From positions 1 through 64,000 of the forward strand of contig CBDIDQ010000017.1 of assembly GCA_965277695.1 (NCBI GenBank): 64,000 nt of DNA. Reading direction: 5' to 3'. This stretch comes from JABSOG01 sp965277695. Its GTDB lineage: Bacteria > Pseudomonadota > Gammaproteobacteria > Enterobacterales > Alteromonadaceae. Each line of letters starts with the position of its first letter. The stretch's first letter is position 1. This document shows, piece by piece, positions 25,188-32,730 of the stretch. The notes beneath the pieces are model-generated. The model was not told where the DNA came from. It made no database searches and saw nothing but the letters and a program-made list of their open reading frames with translations. A program made the translations under genes and the position numbers.

Positions 25188-25634
25188 TTACCTCACTTTT
25201 AGGGTGGTGTTGTTATCATCAATATAATAAAGACCTTCAATAGCGCCCGAGATTGAACTTAACCCTTGGCAGCCACTTGAAGAGTACTTAAGTGGTAAAG
25301 ACAGCCTTATTTTTTGTTGTTTACTGCTGTAATCATTCCATTTTGCTTCCATTAAACCATTCCAGAATGTAATACACTCATCATTACTCGTAAAAACGAC
25401 TGGTTTTACATCTTCAATTGTATTTGGAATGCTCCAGTATATATAGCCAGTAAACTCTTCCCCATTAGAGCCTTGAAAAGTCGTTTTAACAATGACCTGA
25501 TACTCATTAAGTTCGCAATCCCCCTTAAAAGGTCTCACAGTTAATTCATCCTCAACTGAGTCGTCCATAGGAAAATACCAAACAGGATGTTCTTCAATAT
25601 CATCTCTGGTTAATTCAAAAACTTCTTTATCCAT
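25188..25634 (-). CDS. Candidate immunity protein (148 aa, unrecognised family)
   Basis: It starts 16 bases after the HHILPQ-type tip stop and is therefore the expected immunity partner. The protein is acidic at both ends (ELTRDDIEEHPVWYFPMDDS) and strand-rich, with TGYIYWSIPNTIEDVKPVVF and CITFWNGLMEAKW. This EHPVW(Y/F)...DES layout recurs in small conserved proteins next to nuclease tips; I cannot give it a family name. An alternative is an unrelated cytosolic protein, but its position argues for immunity. Confidence 0.65.
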   Translation of the reverse strand: MDKEVFELTRDDIEEHPVWYFPMDDSVEDELTVRPFKGDCELNEYQVIVKTTFQGSNGEEFTGYIYWSIPNTIEDVKPVVFTSNDECITFWNGLMEAKWNDYSSKQQKIRLSLPLKYSSSGCQGLSSISGAIEGLYYIDDNNTTLKVR

Positions 25635-25650
25635 AATAAAAAACCTATAA

Positions 25651-26394
25651 TTATTTAATTAAATGGCTTACTGAGTTAAATAGTTCTGGACGACCGATAT
25701 CAGTGTAAGCACTTTGCAATCCAGCTCTTATTTGATTTGCACTGTAATTTGCTTTTTTCCCACCAACCATTGGAGGCAAATACCTGCTAATTGCTTTATG
25801 CATAGCATTAGAGTTTGATTTCCCCGTATGAGAAAATTGAGTAACTGATGTAGCAGGATGATTAAGCATATCCTTCTTGGTGAAACCAAGCATTTTTCCT
25901 AGATATTGAGGCAGTATATGGTGTGCCTGAAAGCCTTTATTCAATCCCTTTAATTCTGCATATGTAGGACTTGTTAAAGGTAAATCATCACCCTTTCGTA
26001 TCACCGTAATAGCTTCTTCACCAGCCTTACCAAGCTTGCGAGCTTCACTAACGCCCGGAATAAGTCCTGCCCATCGCCAAAACCCTGATACCTCGCTCTC
26101 GGTGAAAAAATCTTCTCCTGTTGCTGCTGTGTATAGATCAGCTCCCAGTCCAGCGGGCGTGAACCCTGCAACAATTGAAGCGCTTTCAGGCGACACACTG
26201 TTAGTCGCCTGAAAGCCTGCTATAAATTCTGGCGTATTGCCATACGTAGGCGTTTCATTCGCAACACCAGCCTGTGAACCAAGCTCTGTTGATTTGCCTG
26301 TAGCGTGGCTTATTATAACTTGTGCTGCCGCTAATTGTTGTGTTTTTGTGCCACCATTTAGGTGGACTTTAACCGTGGTGCCTTCCTTTTTCAC
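25651..26394 (-). CDS. Orphan RHS tip: pre-toxin TG domain plus HHILPQ-type nuclease
   Basis: The cassette is cut upstream by repeats at ~26400, and 26394 is an accidental start within the tip. Residues ~30-140 are the pre-toxin TG domain, almost identical in DNA to that at 15493-15790. The toxin is FQAHHILPQYLGKMLGF..., with HPATSVTQFSHTG and MHKAISRYLPP. HHILP with later H residues is an HNH/AHH-like nuclease pattern. It is followed by its immunity gene after 16 bases. The shared pre-toxin with a different toxin shows exchange within the tip. Confidence 0.8.
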   Translation of the reverse strand: MKKEGTTVKVHLNGGTKTQQLAAAQVIISHATGKSTELGSQAGVANETPTYGNTPEFIAGFQATNSVSPESASIVAGFTPAGLGADLYTAATGEDFFTESEVSGFWRWAGLIPGVSEARKLGKAGEEAITVIRKGDDLPLTSPTYAELKGLNKGFQAHHILPQYLGKMLGFTKKDMLNHPATSVTQFSHTGKSNSNAMHKAISRYLPPMVGGKKANYSANQIRAGLQSAYTDIGRPELFNSVSHLIK

Positions 26395-26415
26395 CGTGGA
26401 ACTCCAGGAACTCCA

Positions 26416-26535
26416 GGGTCACGTCTTGAATCGTGCATTTCAACAAATAAAGCGGTAATTTTATTTAGAACCTTGTTATTTTACTCCTTTAAAATCAATG
26501 AATTATCACCAATTCACGATTCAAGACCTGACCCC
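26416..26535. mobile_element. MITE-like element, copy 2 (120 bp)
   Basis: Left end GGGTCACGTCTTGAATCGTG and right end CACGATTCAAGACCTGACCC are inverted repeats. The body is the same as copy 1 and codes for nothing. Confidence 0.8.
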
Positions 26536-26656
26536 GAGATCTTTCGTGGCTTATTATAACTTGTGCTGCCGCTAATTGTTGTGTTTTTGTGCCACCATTT
26601 AGGTGGACTTTAACCGTGGTGCCTTCCTTTTTCACCGTGGAACTCCAGGAACTCCA

Positions 26657-26776
26657 GGGTCACGTCTTGAATCGTGCATTTCAACAAATAAAGCGGTAAT
26701 TTTATTTAGAACCTTGTTATTTTACTCCTTTAAAATCAATGAATTATCACCAATTCACGATTCAAGACCTGACCCC
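26657..26776. mobile_element. MITE-like element, copy 3, followed by end fragments
   Basis: It is identical in layout to copy 2. It is followed by a 60-bp fragment of the right half (26777-26836) and a second, shorter right-end fragment (CAAGACCTGACCCCGAGATC, 26840-26860). These step-wise end fragments join directly to the truncated small gene at 26862. Confidence 0.8.
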
Positions 26777-26861
26777 GAGACTCCTTTAAAATCAATGAAT
26801 TATCACCAATTCACGATTCAAGACCTGACCCCGAGATCTTCAAGACCTGACCCCGAGATCT

Positions 26862-27088
26862 TTGCCCGTTATGGCGTTGATCCAGCCACTACTAATGAGG
26901 TGACTCGGCTACTGATGCAACGGCTGGCGACAGCGATTGTAACGATGGTTGCGCCCCATGATGAAGCTATTATCCGAGCCGCTAACCACACCGCCACTAA
27001 TCAAGAGGATGATGAATCAATCACCCCGCTGTTTAGCCCCGGCGCGGCGCTGGTTGTATTGCCCTTTCAGGCGGGAGGTACCGCATGA
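26862..27088 (+). pseudogene. 5'-truncated copy of the first small gene of the mobile module (copy A)
   Basis: From CCCGTTATGGCGTTGATCCA the sequence matches 36528-36754 (RYGVDP-T...EV-LLMQRLATAIV...). The first ~25 codons and the start are replaced by MITE end fragments. The 3' end is intact and overlaps the next gene by ATGA. Confidence 0.8.
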
Positions 27089-27579
27089 GAAGGCTTATCT
27101 CTCAGAGCTGTTTGTATCAGCTTACGGACTATGAGCCGTGTCATCACCCCGTTCATCAAGAGGAGTTTGTCGATGATTTTCCAATCAATCCCAGACTCCG
27201 ATCTGATTTTGACCGGACACCCCATCATCTGCGCGAGGAGCTGGAGATCACCGACTGGTGGCAGCGCCCGTATATCCTTCGGATCACGTATGAAGCGTTC
27301 TTTGCCAGTCGGCCTATCTGGGCGGAACATCTCGCCCGGATGGCGAGAGCGAGATTTAGTGTCAGCCGCAGCAAGGATGAATTCGACAGAGACCGGGCGA
27401 ATGAGAAGACCCAGTTTATGAAGGATTTCCCGGACGGTATGCAATTCACCGTCCGATGCTTAGACGGTGGCGCTCAAGATCGTTCAAGCTGGATTGGCCA
27501 GTTCAGCACACTCAACGCCGCTATCAAGGCAGCTAAGGACAGAATCAAAAAACTGCCCATCATGAACAGACCAGCCTAA
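27085..27579 (+). CDS. Second small gene of the mobile module (copy A, intact)
   Basis: The 164-residue protein starts with ATG overlapping the previous stop (ATGA) and reads MRRLISQSCLYQLTDYEPCH..., with HHLREELEITDWWQRPYILR and a C-terminal domain FPDGMQFTVRCLDGGAQDRS, SWIGQFSTLNAAIKAAKDR. The C-terminal part looks like a small beta-alpha fold of the kind seen in mobile-element proteins. Copy B at 36751 is disrupted. I do not recognise a named family. The pair with the first small gene and a shared terminator suggests a two-gene operon controlled by the XRE module. Confidence 0.65.
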   Translation: MRRLISQSCLYQLTDYEPCHHPVHQEEFVDDFPINPRLRSDFDRTPHHLREELEITDWWQRPYILRITYEAFFASRPIWAEHLARMARARFSVSRSKDEFDRDRANEKTQFMKDFPDGMQFTVRCLDGGAQDRSSWIGQFSTLNAAIKAAKDRIKKLPIMNRPA

Positions 27580-27590
27580 CCCGCCACCAA

Positions 27591-27619
27591 GGGAGCAAGT
27601 TAATTGCTCCCCGCTTTTA
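27591..27619 (+). terminator. Terminator after small-gene pair, copy A
   Basis: Perfect stem GGGAGCAA (27591-27598) / TTGCTCCC (27604-27611) with a 5-base loop, followed by CGCTTTTAG. The same hairpin follows copy B at 37340. Confidence 0.8.
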
Positions 27620-27659
27620 GTTCTATTTCTCGCTTCCACTACCTTAATTACTAAACAAC

Positions 27660-28748
27660 TTAACTCCATAAATTTTGACTAATAAATGACAGTTGTTTCT
27701 GGCATTTTTCAATAGATCTATTAACTGTAACTTTCTGATCACCAATCGTAAAAACTTGCTGTGATTTCAAGCATTTAATAGGAATTTGCTTAGCAGAAGC
27801 AATTCGACCAGTACCAAGAAAATCGTCTAAAGGAACAATATGGTTATCTGGATCTGAAGTAGTGAAACAATCCAAATTAGACTCAACAACTTGTTTCACT
27901 TTTTCTAGATATATTTTTGTTTGGTTATTAGGCTCGTTACGAGCACCAAGTCTAGTTGACCAGCCGCAGTGTGTTACTACGACCATTTGTATTTTCGGAC
28001 TATGGAGATTTAAACCTTCTTGGCTTCTTAAAAAAGATCTACTTTTATCCTTCAATAAATTAATTAATAACGATAATGAATCCACAGATTGTTGATCTGT
28101 CCGAACCGGAACAATTAACGAATCAACGGCGTGCCAAGACAAATGTGTTGCCCCTGAAAAAAATGGCGATGTATCAATTAAAACCCTTTCACAATCAATT
28201 TTTTTTGTTTCTCTATCAAGTAAATCTCTAAATGAATTTAAAATTTGAGAAACGGCTCTATCTGCTTCACCAGGAATTCCTCTAGCCTGCGACAGTGCAG
28301 ATTCCATTATTGATGGGAATTCATATAAATTTGGTGATGAAGGAACAAAATGAGCCCCAAGGCCCTTAAAGTAACTATTTTTTGATTCTACATTTTGTGC
28401 AATATTGGCAGGAAATGCCATTCTAGGCAAAAGGTAAGGAAGTAGCGCATCATATATAGTAGTTCCTACTGAGGGTTTTCCTTGTGTAAAAAAACTTGTC
28501 GAGTTTGATTGTGGGCAAGTATCAACCGCAAGCACTTTGCCAGCGTCGTATGCTAAATTAAAGGTAAGCGTAGATTTACCTATGCCCCCCCTCAAATTAC
28601 AAACCGCATAACGGTTATGTTTCGGTAAATTTAAATTTAACAAACTTGAGATTTTTGGGTATATATGAGCATAACTTGATTTTGCCCACTCTTGAGCATC
28701 GTTTGCATAATAAGCCGATTGCCTAGCGATAATTTTTTCAATATTCAT
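27660..28748 (-). CDS. ParA/Soj-like P-loop ATPase
   Basis: ATG 28748 is preferred because AAGGATAAG precedes it; an upstream in-frame start at 28844 adds 32 unlikely residues. Near residues 50-60 is NLRGGIGKSTLTFNLAY, the ParA Walker A, with Arg in place of the usual first Lys of KGGxGKST. VLAVDTCPQSNSTSFF is the switch-I/A' region (usually D-x-D-P-Q), and RVLIDTSPFFSGATHL is Walker B. The C-terminal third includes NDPDNHIV...DDFLGTGRIASAKQ. ParA ATPases drive DNA or cargo segregation. No ParB or centromere-like repeat was found beside it, so it may be a solo ParA or act with the neighbouring element. Confidence 0.85.
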   Translation of the reverse strand: MNIEKIIARQSAYYANDAQEWAKSSYAHIYPKISSLLNLNLPKHNRYAVCNLRGGIGKSTLTFNLAYDAGKVLAVDTCPQSNSTSFFTQGKPSVGTTIYDALLPYLLPRMAFPANIAQNVESKNSYFKGLGAHFVPSSPNLYEFPSIMESALSQARGIPGEADRAVSQILNSFRDLLDRETKKIDCERVLIDTSPFFSGATHLSWHAVDSLIVPVRTDQQSVDSLSLLINLLKDKSRSFLRSQEGLNLHSPKIQMVVVTHCGWSTRLGARNEPNNQTKIYLEKVKQVVESNLDCFTTSDPDNHIVPLDDFLGTGRIASAKQIPIKCLKSQQVFTIGDQKVTVNRSIEKCQKQLSFISQNLWS

Positions 28749-28833
28749 TCTTATCCTTAAATGGTAAATGTTAAATGTGGCATACTCTATTTTATTAAAT
28801 ATAACAAGACTATAGAGACTGTAAGGCTCAAAA

Positions 28834-28974
28834 ATGTCATTCAATAATCAACTGGTTTTGATAGTAAATAATAATTTTATTAATTACCAATTATTTGAAT
28901 GGGAATGGCATTTATGTATGAATGAATTTACAACATATTTTGACTTTGAAATAACCGTTACTTCAAATGATTAA
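28834..28974 (+). CDS. Small ORF (46 aa), divergent from ParA gene
   Basis: ATG 28834 follows TAAGG with eight bases between. It encodes a short aromatic-rich peptide (SFNNQLVLIVNNNFINYQ...WEWHLCMNEFT). It overlaps the ParA upstream region only. No family is recognised; it may be chance in AT-rich DNA. Confidence 0.3.
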   Translation: MSFNNQLVLIVNNNFINYQLFEWEWHLCMNEFTTYFDFEITVTSND

Positions 28975-29003
28975 CCACCAACCCCAACTATTGTTAACCG
29001 AAG

Positions 29004-29054
29004 ACAGTCGCCTATGTTTGTCTGGCCGCAGGCCAGACAAACATAGGCGACTGT
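29004..29054. repeat. Perfect 24-bp inverted repeat with a GCA loop
   Basis: Arms ACAGTCGCCTATGTTTGTCT... (29004-29027) and the exact reverse complement (29031-29054) are separated by three bases. An imperfect copy is at about 37413-37464. In both places it marks the end of the repeat block next to the sequence ACCCCAACTATTGTTAACCG, and a CCCCCTTGGGGG palindrome follows. Confidence 0.92.
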
Positions 29055-30258
29055 CCTTTCCCCCTTGGGGGATAAAAGGGGGAAACTAACATTGCTTTTA
29101 GGGGTGGAGTTGGATCGAGCAAAGCGCCAACGTGGGCGGGAATAGATGGCGAAGTATGAGCCATTGGCGCTAGCCACTCTGCGATAGCAGCTAAAAAAGC
29201 GGAGCCTTATAGCCACTTGTGGCGCTGTCAGGGTGGAGTTGAAGCGAAGCGATAACGTGGGTGGGATTCGATGGCGAAGCACTGAGCCACACTGGCGCTA
29301 GCCACCTCTGCGATAGCAGCTAAAAAAGCGGAGCCTTATAGCCAGAATTGGCGCTGTCGGGTGGAGTTGCAGCGAAGCGATAACGTGGGTGGGATTCGAT
29401 GGCGAAGCATGAGCCAATGGCGATAGCCACACCTGCGATAGCAGCTAAAAAGCGGAGCCTTATAGCCACTTGTGGCGCTGTCGGGTGGAAGTTGAGCGTA
29501 GCGATAACGTGGGTGGGATTCGATGGCGAAGCATGAGCCACACTGGCGCTAGCCACCTCTGCGATAGCAGCTAAAAAAGCGGAGCCTTATAGCCAGAATT
29601 GGCGCTGTCGGGTGGAAGTTGAGCGAAGCGATAACGTGGGTGGGAATCGATGGCGAAGTATGAGCCGCCAGCGATAGCAAGTCAGCGACTTAGGAGCAAA
29701 TCACACCCAAGCAGGGTCGGGGAAGGAAGTAAGGTAAAGAGTTTGCGCCTGCGCAAACCAAATCGCGTAGCCAGGGATGGCGGAGCCAAGTGGCCAATTT
29801 AACATAAAGTAATTCTATAGGGCGACAGCGAACTTTGGCCGTGCGGAGCGCGAAGCCACAGCCTATAGAATACATTATGTTACTTTGGCCACGTTCTTAT
29901 CCCCCTCAGGGGGATTTACAGGGGGAAGAATTAGCTGGGTTGCTGGGCTTGACGAGCTGGCCAAGGCTTGCTTTGACCTGCATTAAACGTGACTTGCGGT
30001 TCCATCCCGCTCGGAGGAAGCGAATACTTGGAGCTTTCTCAGGGATGGAAGTGAAGCCAAGGATGGCTGAACCGGGTTGGCCCTTCAGGGATGAATTTCG
30101 ACGCTAATATTAAACGAAGGCAATGGCAATTTGCAAGCCGCAGGACAGATCGGCGAGACCAGCAGCCCTGCATCGCCTTTGATCTTGACCTTGCTCTTGG
30201 CTAGGTCTGTCAACCTGCCGGATCCATTGTCCTTCCTGATGTCTCTGGTTTTCCCTGA
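29055..30258. repeat. Post-immunity repeat block, copy X1 (long form)
   Basis: From the immunity-gene end (30258) it carries GGATCCATTGTCCTTCCTGA, the CCCTTCAGGGATGA segment (30080-30100), GCTGGGTTGCTGGGCTTGAC (~29935), a long hairpin (29790-29892), and then four tandem units of 125-129 bp starting at 29180, 29309, 29434 and 29560 (TGCGATAGCAGCTAAAAA...). Each unit ends in GGGTGGGATTCGATGGCGAAG-like sequence. No gene with coding signs is present; open frames in this block are repeat translations. Confidence 0.9.
29790..29892. repeat. ~100-nt imperfect hairpin inside X1
   Basis: The left arm GTGGCCAATTTAACATAAAG (to 29822) pairs with the right arm ending in ATGTTACTTTGGCCAC (29860-29892). The loop region includes GGCCGTGCGGAGCGCGAAGCC. 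The same structure with different base changes is at 38273-38374. Confidence 0.82.
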
Positions 30259-30278
30259 ACAAGCTTCTTTTCAATAGT

Positions 30279-30605
30279 TTACTTATCAGAAGGGAAGCAG
30301 CCAAACTCAAATGCAACCACTTCAAGAGACCATGGTTTTTGCGATTTTTGGTTTTTAATATCTTTGTAAAACTGACTTGTCACTTCATGCCAAATTGAAT
30401 AACTGGCATCATCCAGATCTATATCAAATGAAAATGCTTTCCCACTTTGATCCAAAACTTTACCGAAATAGGTATTATCTCCATCCGGAATGAGAGAAAC
30501 GAGAACAGAAGTTTTTATATCTATACCTCTTCTTTCAAATTGTCGGTAAAACTCGTTTGAAATTAATTCCCTAGAACGATATTTATTATTCAATAGTATT
30601 TTCAA
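30279..30605 (-). CDS. Candidate immunity protein of the frameshifted GHVVDTH-type tip
   Basis: This 108-residue protein lies 41 bases after the stop of the damaged tip and directly before block X1, the normal position of an immunity gene. It has an acidic centre (FSFDIDLDDASYSIWHEVTS) and a C-terminal PWSLEVVAFEFGCF. The family is not recognised. Its frame is intact although its toxin is broken, as expected if immunity still protects against siblings. Confidence 0.62.
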   Translation of the reverse strand: MKILLNNKYRSRELISNEFYRQFERRGIDIKTSVLVSLIPDGDNTYFGKVLDQSGKAFSFDIDLDDASYSIWHEVTSQFYKDIKNQKSQKPWSLEVVAFEFGCFPSDK

Positions 30606-30646
30606 TTTCTTTTCGTGCTGAATTTACTTTAATGCTCATATTGTAC

Positions 30647-31260
30647 TCACAATTTCCAAGGATGGGCTGTTTGTAAGTTGCCCTTCTTATCTGTCACAAC
30701 TAAAACGTGCTTGTCGTGTTACCACCCATTTTATCTGCAATAGTGCCAATCGTCCTATTTGTCGTAACTACTCGTTCAAAATTGCCCGAATCAGATAAAA
30801 GCCTGACTGGCGAGTTCACAGTCGCTTTTGAAGTAAGCAAACTTCTTAGCTCCGCTTCACTAATACTAAATTGGCTTTTATTCAATGCTCTTGAGGAATT
30901 AAGGTGCGTATCTACAACATGCCCAAATCCATTTGTTGGAGATATTTATTCTGGACTGAACAACACCAGAAGATCCCCTTACATTAGTCAGTTTGCCTTT
31001 CATAAAGTGCTTGGCGAGGGCTTCCGCTGCTCTAACCCCACCTTTTGCCAAAACAGCGGCAACCTGAGCTTTTTCTACCAAAGTCAACGCTGCACCGGGG
31101 TTTGGCGTGATTGAATAGGATCTAACCCCATCAGCATTTATTCCGGTATCCTTGCCCGTCGCAGCGACCATCGTCGGGTCTATCGCCTCAAGGATCTTTT
31201 CCCCTCGGGTAAAGCTCTGCCCAATAGGAACACCCGGGTCACTCCCTCCACTGTGCTAAA
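30647..31260 (-). pseudogene. RHS tip cassette with a frameshift in its toxin (GHVVDTH-type)
   Basis: The cassette begins at the shared SGGS codons (AGTGGAGGGAGTG, ~31246-31258), then SFTRGEKILEAIDPT and PNPGAALTLVEKAQVAAVL. Near 30935 the frame runs off; one base shift restores GFGHVVDTHLNSSRALNKS, FSISEAELRSLL, FERVVTTNRTIGT and VLVVTDKKGNLQTAHPW. A G-H-V-x-(D/R)-H start and a terminal GNLxTAxP are typical of small BECR-like RNase tips. No RHS core is attached: the recombinase module lies upstream. Confidence 0.75.
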
Positions 31261-31425
31261 GGAGAGCACCCAGAGCAACCATCGTACTCACACCCCGTTT
31301 TGCCCAGTGCAGTCGTGCCCTCCAGCCCATTTCGGCCCAGTGCAATCTGACCAATAAACATTTTTGGCCCCAATGCGGTTTTCGTCATAAAGTGCATTCG
31401 GGCCGTCAGTGTGCCGCGATTTCTA

Positions 31426-31521
31426 AGGCGGGTCAAGCGGCTAAGTGAAGTCGATGATCAGTCTTGGTTTAGCGCCAGAGGCCATTTGTTTTGAGGCGGG
31501 TAAAGCGACTAAGTGAAGTCG
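31426..31521. repeat. Direct repeats next to the recombinase gene (candidate attachment or arm sites)
   Basis: AGGCGGGTCAAGCGGCTAAG (31426-31445) continuing TGAAGTCGATGA, and AGGCGGGTAAAGCGACTAAG (from 31494) continuing TGAAGTCGG, are ~28-bp direct repeats with two mismatches and a 68-bp period. They lie 80-180 bp from the 3' end of the tyrosine recombinase gene, where attP core or arm sites usually are. No second copy was found elsewhere in the window. Confidence 0.6.
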
Positions 31522-31603
31522 GTTTCAGGGTGATCCACCAAACCCCGGTAGCATCGCTGCCAGGGCTTGATTGGATTGATAGGGCTTATATTTGGGGTTT
31601 GGA

Positions 31604-32671
31604 TCAGCTGTCGCTATCGTCGGTTTCTTGCGCCAGTTCGTCAAGCAATGCCTGTTTGCCTTGGTTTTCACTGGCTGGTATGGCTTGAGCATCTTTGCTC
31701 AACTTGGCTGGGTGCGTCAGTTTGTGCACGTCGATCAGCCGCCTGATGCTGACTTGCGTATAGATTTGCGTGGTATCAACTCTGGCGTGGCCCAGCATCT
31801 CTTGCAGGTAACGCAAGTCTGCGCCATTCTCCAGCATTTGCGTCGCCATGGCATGGCGGAACAGGTGACAGCTGCCACTCTTGCCGATATCGGCTTTTTT
31901 CACGTAGCGCCTGACCATTTGGGTCATTCTGGCCGGGCTGAACGCTTCGCCCATCTTGGTCAGAAACAGGGTTTCAGGGTCTTCGCTCTGCACATATTCA
32001 GGCCGCACTTCATAACGATATTTGTCTATCCAGGCGATGGCCCGCTCACCGATAGGTACCATTCGGTCCTTGTTGCCTTTACCCAATCTCACCATCAACG
32101 TGCCGCGCTCGCTGTCCAGGTCAAACAGCCGCAGGTTAATCAGTTCACTGCGCCGGATACCCGTTGAGTACAGCACTTCGAGGATTGTTCTGTCCCGGAT
32201 GCCCATCGGATCAGTGATGTCGGTGACGTTCAGTATCGTCTCGACTTCATCAACGCTCAGCACATGCTTTGGTAGGCGTTTTTCCTGCCGGGGCAAGTCC
32301 AGATCGGCAGCAGGGTTATACAGGATATGGTTGCTTTTACTCAGATGTTTGAAGAAGGCCCGCAACGATGCAACCCGTGTTCGTTGGCTACCCGCAGACA
32401 GGGGTTCACCGTTGTCCTTGCGATAGTGATACAGATATCGTTGATAGCGTTCCAGTATTTGCTTGGTGATGTCTTTGGGCTGTAACAACTCACGTTCAGC
32501 GGCCCACAGGATAAAATAGTTGATATGCCGCGCCCGGTGCTCGATGGTACGAATTGAGTAATTCATCACGCCTAACCACTCAATGAAGCGTTCCCGATGG
32601 TTGGCGAAACCATCCGGATCACTGAGGTCGCCAGGCTGTTGTTTGGGGTGCCAATCGGTTTCTTTGGCCAT
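31604..32671 (-). CDS. Tyrosine recombinase / integrase (XerD-like)
   Basis: The 355-residue protein has an N-terminal SAM-like DNA-binding domain (~25-120; MNYSIRTIEHRARHINYFIL) and a catalytic domain with the full active site: Arg in STGIRRSELINL (~174), the Lys-bearing hairpin RLGKGNKDRMVP, HLFRH (H-x-x-R, ~266-270), LGHARVDTTQIYT with His ~293 and the nucleophile Tyr ~305. It ends in an acidic tail (AQETDDSDS). It cuts and joins DNA through a phosphotyrosine link. The gene follows the primase after a 59-bp gap in the same direction and has direct repeats beyond its stop, so it likely mobilises the module or rearranges the array. Confidence 0.93.
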   Translation of the reverse strand: MAKETDWHPKQQPGDLSDPDGFANHRERFIEWLGVMNYSIRTIEHRARHINYFILWAAERELLQPKDITKQILERYQRYLYHYRKDNGEPLSAGSQRTRVASLRAFFKHLSKSNHILYNPAADLDLPRQEKRLPKHVLSVDEVETILNVTDITDPMGIRDRTILEVLYSTGIRRSELINLRLFDLDSERGTLMVRLGKGNKDRMVPIGERAIAWIDKYRYEVRPEYVQSEDPETLFLTKMGEAFSPARMTQMVRRYVKKADIGKSGSCHLFRHAMATQMLENGADLRYLQEMLGHARVDTTQIYTQVSIRRLIDVHKLTHPAKLSKDAQAIPASENQGKQALLDELAQETDDSDS

Positions 32672-32730
32672 GATCAGTCTCCTGTGATTTTGATACGATT
32701 AGCCGCTGTTTTTTCTCCTTATATCTGTTG

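Larger units (their letters stand above)
26306..26786. repeat. Tandem ~241-bp duplication (tip end plus MITE)
   Basis: Bases from GTGGCTTATTATAACTTGTG (26306) to GACCCCGAGA repeat once more from about 26546. Each unit holds the 5' end of the tip cassette and a whole MITE. The two units are nearly identical. Confidence 0.88.

Noticed and set aside
29004..29054. Integron attC site
   Set aside because: The hairpin is perfectly symmetric with a 3-base loop and lacks the bulged bases and spacer layout of attC; the recombinase is XerD-like without a visible integron-specific insertion.
29320..29556. Repeated short ORFs in the ~125-bp tandem units (also 37706-38048)
   Set aside because: Frames are translations of the repeat unit and shift between units; units differ in length by non-multiples of three.
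29180..29690. CRISPR array
   Set aside because: The ~125-bp units are continuous repeats without unique spacers of constant length and no cas genes are present.
31239..31436. 65-residue ORF between the tip cassette and direct repeats
   Set aside because: Composition is odd and its end reads through the SGGS seam in the wrong frame; no ribosome site.
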